NCBI GenBank assembly: GCA_029747585.1
Contig: JAPEVF010001130.1
Coordinates: forward strand, 1-13,486
Direction: 5' to 3'
Origin: Pleurotus djamor
Taxonomy: Eukaryota > Basidiomycota > Agaricomycetes > Agaricales > Pleurotaceae
Length of the DNA: 13,486 nucleotides
A model generated the notes under the pieces. It saw only the letters and a program-made list of their open reading frames with translations. It ran no database searches and was not told the DNA's origin. A program made the position numbers and the translations under genes. This document shows, piece after piece, positions 8,980-13,486 of this stretch (its first letter is position 1; each line of letters starts with the position of its first letter).

Positions 8980-10278
8980 GTTGGCAAAGTGGAGTGAATG
9001 TAAAGAGGGAAACCTCCAACATTTATTGTCTGCGGGGATAGACTTCCTTTGTATGCCTGATTAACCTCCGTTTAAGCCACGGTGTGGTTCCGACCTTAAA
9101 ATAGCAGTAGTTGTCATTGGTTCCGTGACATTGGGACGAACCACTAATTCTCACTCTAACATCGATGCAAAGGGAACCTTGGTCGCCCGGTACACATGAC
9201 GTGGGTCCCATGTTCAATCGAGAACCGTCCGTGGCAAGCTTTCTCATCCTCGCTCTGTTCCAACCGGCTTGAAGATTTACCCATCTCGCTTGGCTTGTTT
9301 CTCTTGGTTCAAAAATTAGAGCGAGAGCAGGGGAAGGTGTCCTCTGTCAGACCCGTCCAAGTAATACCGCAGACTCGAACTTCGTGAAGACCCGAGGTGA
9401 ATGAATTTCAGTTAGACTTTGGCTAGTGCTTCGGGAACATTTTGTTGTGAGTGTGTCTTTGTAGAGACCAATATGATAGCGTCAAAGTATATTGTACTAG
9501 ATAGCTATGAAAGGTGTCGACTTGTGAGACTCGTATCAAAGGCCAGAATATGGAAGAAGACGCACCATATGCAATACGAAACTCTATTTCATCCCAGTAT
9601 TATACCCAAGAGACAAGGGCTCAGCTTTTCTTCGTCTTTTTACTCTCGACGAAGAGGACACGTTGCTTTACTGAAATGTAATTTTCTAGTACCCGTTCAG
9701 AATCGAAAGGCGACCGCTGAACTCACCAACCGGGTCGTATTTAACCGCCGACAGCCTGGGACCCGTCCTTAGTCTCTGTGTTGTGTAGAAGAATCCTGTC
9801 TGAGCTGTCGAGATGAGGCGAACTACAAGGGTCCTGTATTCCGATTTGCGAGGTCGAAAGTATCATCAAAGGGTAAGAGAGTCGCGTCCACAGTTCCGAA
9901 GCCAAGCGCGTGAGTGGTCGGAGGGAACAAAAGCGGGTCTGAGAGCTCACCGAGCTTTAGCTTTTGGTGCCATTGGTAGGTAAAGTGTGGCCGCTGATGT
10001 AACGTTGGATTTTGGGTACCAGTGAAGCTGAGCCAAGCGACGAATAGGACAAGAACAGGAACAAGGCGGACCTACGGGCGCTAGTTATCTATGTATGGGG
10101 CGACGCGTTGACGCCCGATACCTTGGAAGCAACTCATCAAAGCAACATCAACAAAAAGACTATTCAATATCATTACAAGGCTCAAGCAAGTACGCCAACG
10201 AATCACTAAAGCGACTAGAGTAGATTGAAAAAATCGCGTAAAATGGATTAAGGGCCCTCCTCTTCGTCCCCAATCGAC
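8980..10278. other. 1.3-kb region without a supportable gene
   Basis: Open frames of 60-117 codons occur on both strands (for example 9419-9772 plus, with a non-ATG start), but none carries family-like sequence, exon-intron continuity or consistent codon use. No tRNA-like T-loop, terminal repeat or tandem repeat was seen by eye. The right edge is the 3' flank of the gene at 10279. The left edge should hold the promoter of the MFS gene. It may contain degenerate transposon remnants or a non-coding RNA that cannot be recognised unaided. Confidence 0.4.
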
Positions 10279-10772
10279 TTAAGCAGACGCGTAGTGCTGC
10301 TCGAGTCTGAGGTCTGCCAGGTGCTCGCCGCTAGGGCTGAGCATCTTGACCGACAACCCGTTCTTATCTTTGGATACGGCCACATCCCAGTGATAATGTC
10401 TATTCCCAAACTTCAATTTGAGCCCCTTGGGAGATTCAGTGATTGTGTGGATTTTGACGTTCGAGGAGGAGGTAGCTTTGGCTTCGCCCTTGGCATTGCG
10501 AGTCCATTGATGGTACATGAGGACATCGCCGCCAAAGATGAGTCCTTGGGGGAATATCATAACGAACGTCTCGTTGTCAGAGTAGGGTGCATAGTCGAGT
10601 TTGCCAACATAGCTGTACATCTGGGAGTAAAGGAAGAATTAGATTGATCGCTTGGAAAAGATTCAGGGAAGATTCAGCGCACCTTCTTTGTGCTCTTGGT
10701 GGGTGTGATGTCCTTCGTTATGTTTCCAGCATACTGATATAGACTATCAATCGCTGGACGGAACGGTATGCA
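10279..10772 (-). CDS. Small unknown protein, 5' exon unresolved
   Basis: The last exon, 10279-10620, encodes 113 residues and stops at 10279. An upstream exon, about 10683-10772, joins it in phase 0 through a 62-base intron (GTGCGC..CCCAG) and adds about 30 residues (PFRPAIDSLYQYAGNITKD, TPTKSTKK). The protein is probably beta-rich: YSYVGKLDYAPYSDNETFVM, PQGLIFGGDVLMYHQWT, LKLKFGNRHYHWDVAV, LADLRLEQHYASA. It is hydrophilic, with no membrane segment. A TGA precedes the upstream exon in frame and no ATG follows it, so a further first exon is needed. One option is a very short exon near 10857 (an ATG directly followed by donor GTACAA), which I cannot confirm. Translation could instead start at the ATG at 10620. 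No family is recognised; a small cytosolic beta-barrel is a guess from the strand pattern. Confidence 0.6.
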
Positions 10773-11166
10773 CTGCTTTCAGAGCGGTGTTTCTAACTGC
10801 GAGGATGTTAGCTGTAGAATGAAGCGACGCAAAGCACCGCATGCTCCCCTTGTACCATACACTGCGACTGGGAAGGCACCCTATCAATTCCCCTCCGGAC
10901 CCCTTTCTTTCAGTCAAACATCTGTTGGCGCCATACGTAGGCAAAATGTGGCAGCTAGGGTGGCGATGGAGTATGGAAAGTCACGAAGCGGTCGAAGCCA
11001 GTCGACTGATGGGCACTAACAAGTTGTCCCAGTGGCCCCTTCGCAGGAAGAGATCATTCAAGTTAATTATTGGTATGTTAGCTAATGGCAAAGTCATGAG
11101 TATGGGAAAGACAAGTAGACAGGATTCAAAACAAAGTCGTTTACTCTATTATATACTTCTTTTCCT
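10773..11166. other. Gap with probable first exon or promoter, otherwise empty
   Basis: Lies between the small unknown gene and the end of the epimerase gene. It must contain the start codon and promoter of the unknown gene. A 119-codon open frame on the plus strand (from 10841) shows no domain and overlaps the epimerase terminus, so it is not called. The stretch 11040-11160 is AT-rich and probably the epimerase 3' UTR. Confidence 0.4.
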
Positions 11167-12710
<1,544 letters not shown>

Positions 12711-12988
12711 CGCGTTGTGAGGGGAAGGGAAGAGAGTCGGGCAGGAGAATTGTGTTGTTCTGAAATTCGCGAAACGCCTAATAAATGCGTTTTCGGACTT
12801 GGGCGATTTTTTCGATCACACAAATGCTGTGGGCTTATCGAAACATGTGGTAATAGAACACTCTGCGAGCACCTTGTTCGGATGACCGCGACTAGCCAAC
12901 CAAAATCACCATGTGAGACTCAAACACTAATGGATACATAGGATAGTAAATGATTAACGACGAAATATAACACAAATCATGCAGGTTT

Positions 12989-13486
12989 TCAGTTCATCTT
13001 CACGTCGCCTTGAGAATCGACAACAGGCTTGGCTGCATCAGGTTCGGGCTTCGACTCCGTTGGCGAGGTCTTGACATCCTCCATCGGTTGAGCGGGGACC
13101 ATCGGACTGCCAACGCCTACCTCGTCCGCAGCGGCAGTACCTGCGCCCGCCGTATCTTCGCTCTTGACGCTATTCTTCTCTTTCTCAATCTCCTGAGCAA
13201 GCAGCTCTAGATCTCCGGTTCCAATCTTTCCGAAGTGCTGCAGATGTTGATCCCGGGCCGTGCGCAATGCAAGCCAGGCCCACCGAGTTTTGTTCTGAGA
13301 AAAAAAGAAGGATTGGATAAAGGGGCTCATATGGGTTGAAACATCCGCTCACCTCTTCGTATTTGGAAATTTGATCNNGTCNNCACTATCACNGTCNNNG
13401 ATATTACAAACACCTACCACCGTAGGAACAACCACAACTATCTCAACCACCGCGGCGACACCACTTTCATCCATATCCATCGCAAG
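12989..13486 (-). CDS. 3' part of an unrecognised gene with acidic low-complexity tail
   Basis: The last exon, 12989-13294, encodes 102 residues. A 58-base intron (13295-13352; GTGAGC..TTTTCTCAG) joins it in phase 0 to an exon reading DQISKYEE. Together they give a charged, helical segment ([19 protein letters not shown] then [13 protein letters not shown], possibly coiled) followed by an Ala/Pro/Glu/Asp/Ser-rich, probably disordered tail ending GDVKMN. A nuclear or scaffold role is possible from the composition, but I do not recognise the family. Upstream, several N bases break the reading. A possible start, ATG GAT ATG GAT, occurs near the window end (about 13480), followed by a hydrophobic [11 protein letters not shown] run and a GTAGGT donor, but I could not connect it. 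The left neighbour is the epimerase, 278 bases away on the same strand. Confidence 0.6.
13377..13399. other. Scattered unknown bases (N)
   Basis: N occurs at 13377-13378, 13382-13383, 13393 and 13397-13399. These are isolated low-quality calls rather than a scaffold gap, and they fall in or next to an exon or intron of the rightmost gene. Reading frames across them cannot be trusted. Confidence 0.95.

Noticed and set aside
9419..9772. 117-codon open frame on the plus strand in the large gap
   Set aside because: It starts with TTG rather than ATG, has no domain-like pattern and no splice or neighbour support.
10747..10944. 65-codon minus-strand frame as first exon of the small unknown gene
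   Set aside because: Starts with TTG and its frame ends in TGA TAG before the conserved part; I found no donor that would link it in frame.

Overview
The window looks like nuclear DNA of a filamentous basidiomycete, probably an agaricomycete. Its genes are broken up by many introns of about 46-80 bases with GT..AG ends, often with a visible CTRAY-type branch site. Two genes belong to the large F-box families typical of agaricomycetes, and the MFS transporter begins with an N-terminus I associate with that group. No bacterial, plasmid, tRNA, rRNA or CRISPR signal was seen. I built the exon models by hand from reading-frame continuity, splice signals and remembered family motifs. No alignment was run.

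Layout, left to right. (1) 95-3910, minus strand: two F-box proteins in tandem, only 70 bases apart. The upstream one (1935-3910) has an in-frame TGA at codon 212. (2) 3911-4340: no gene seen. (3) 4341-6244: a divergent pair of Fic/Doc-domain genes, one on the minus strand (4341-4853) and one on the plus strand (5842-6244). Between them lies a 126-residue unknown protein with a mitochondrial-looking N-terminus (4959-5339, minus). The minus Doc copy keeps its catalytic motif. The plus copy has lost a net eight bases inside that motif and is frameshifted. (4) 6502-8979, minus: a 12-TM MFS transporter of DHA1 type, split into 17 exons, with a one-base frame mismatch at one junction. (5) 8980-10278: about 1.3 kb with no supportable gene. 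(6) 10279-10772, minus: a small unknown protein whose first exon is unresolved. (7) 11167-12710, minus: a complete eight-exon UDP-glucose 4-epimerase. (8) 12989 to the window end, minus: the 3' part of an unrecognised gene with an acidic, Pro/Glu-rich tail, next to several N bases.

The genes do not form one pathway. The epimerase is galactose/UDP-sugar housekeeping, the transporter is a general small-molecule exporter or permease, and the F-box proteins are probably substrate receptors for ubiquitin ligases. The part most worth a second look is the 4.3-6.3 kb block: two diverged, same-length Doc-type genes, one intact and one broken, around a small possibly mitochondrial protein. It could be a domesticated toxin-antitoxin-like module, but that is inference. 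Three separate lesions (codon 212 stop, Doc frameshift, MFS one-base mismatch) fall between about 3.2 and 8.7 kb, while the epimerase and first F-box gene read through cleanly. This is either local gene decay or local assembly error.
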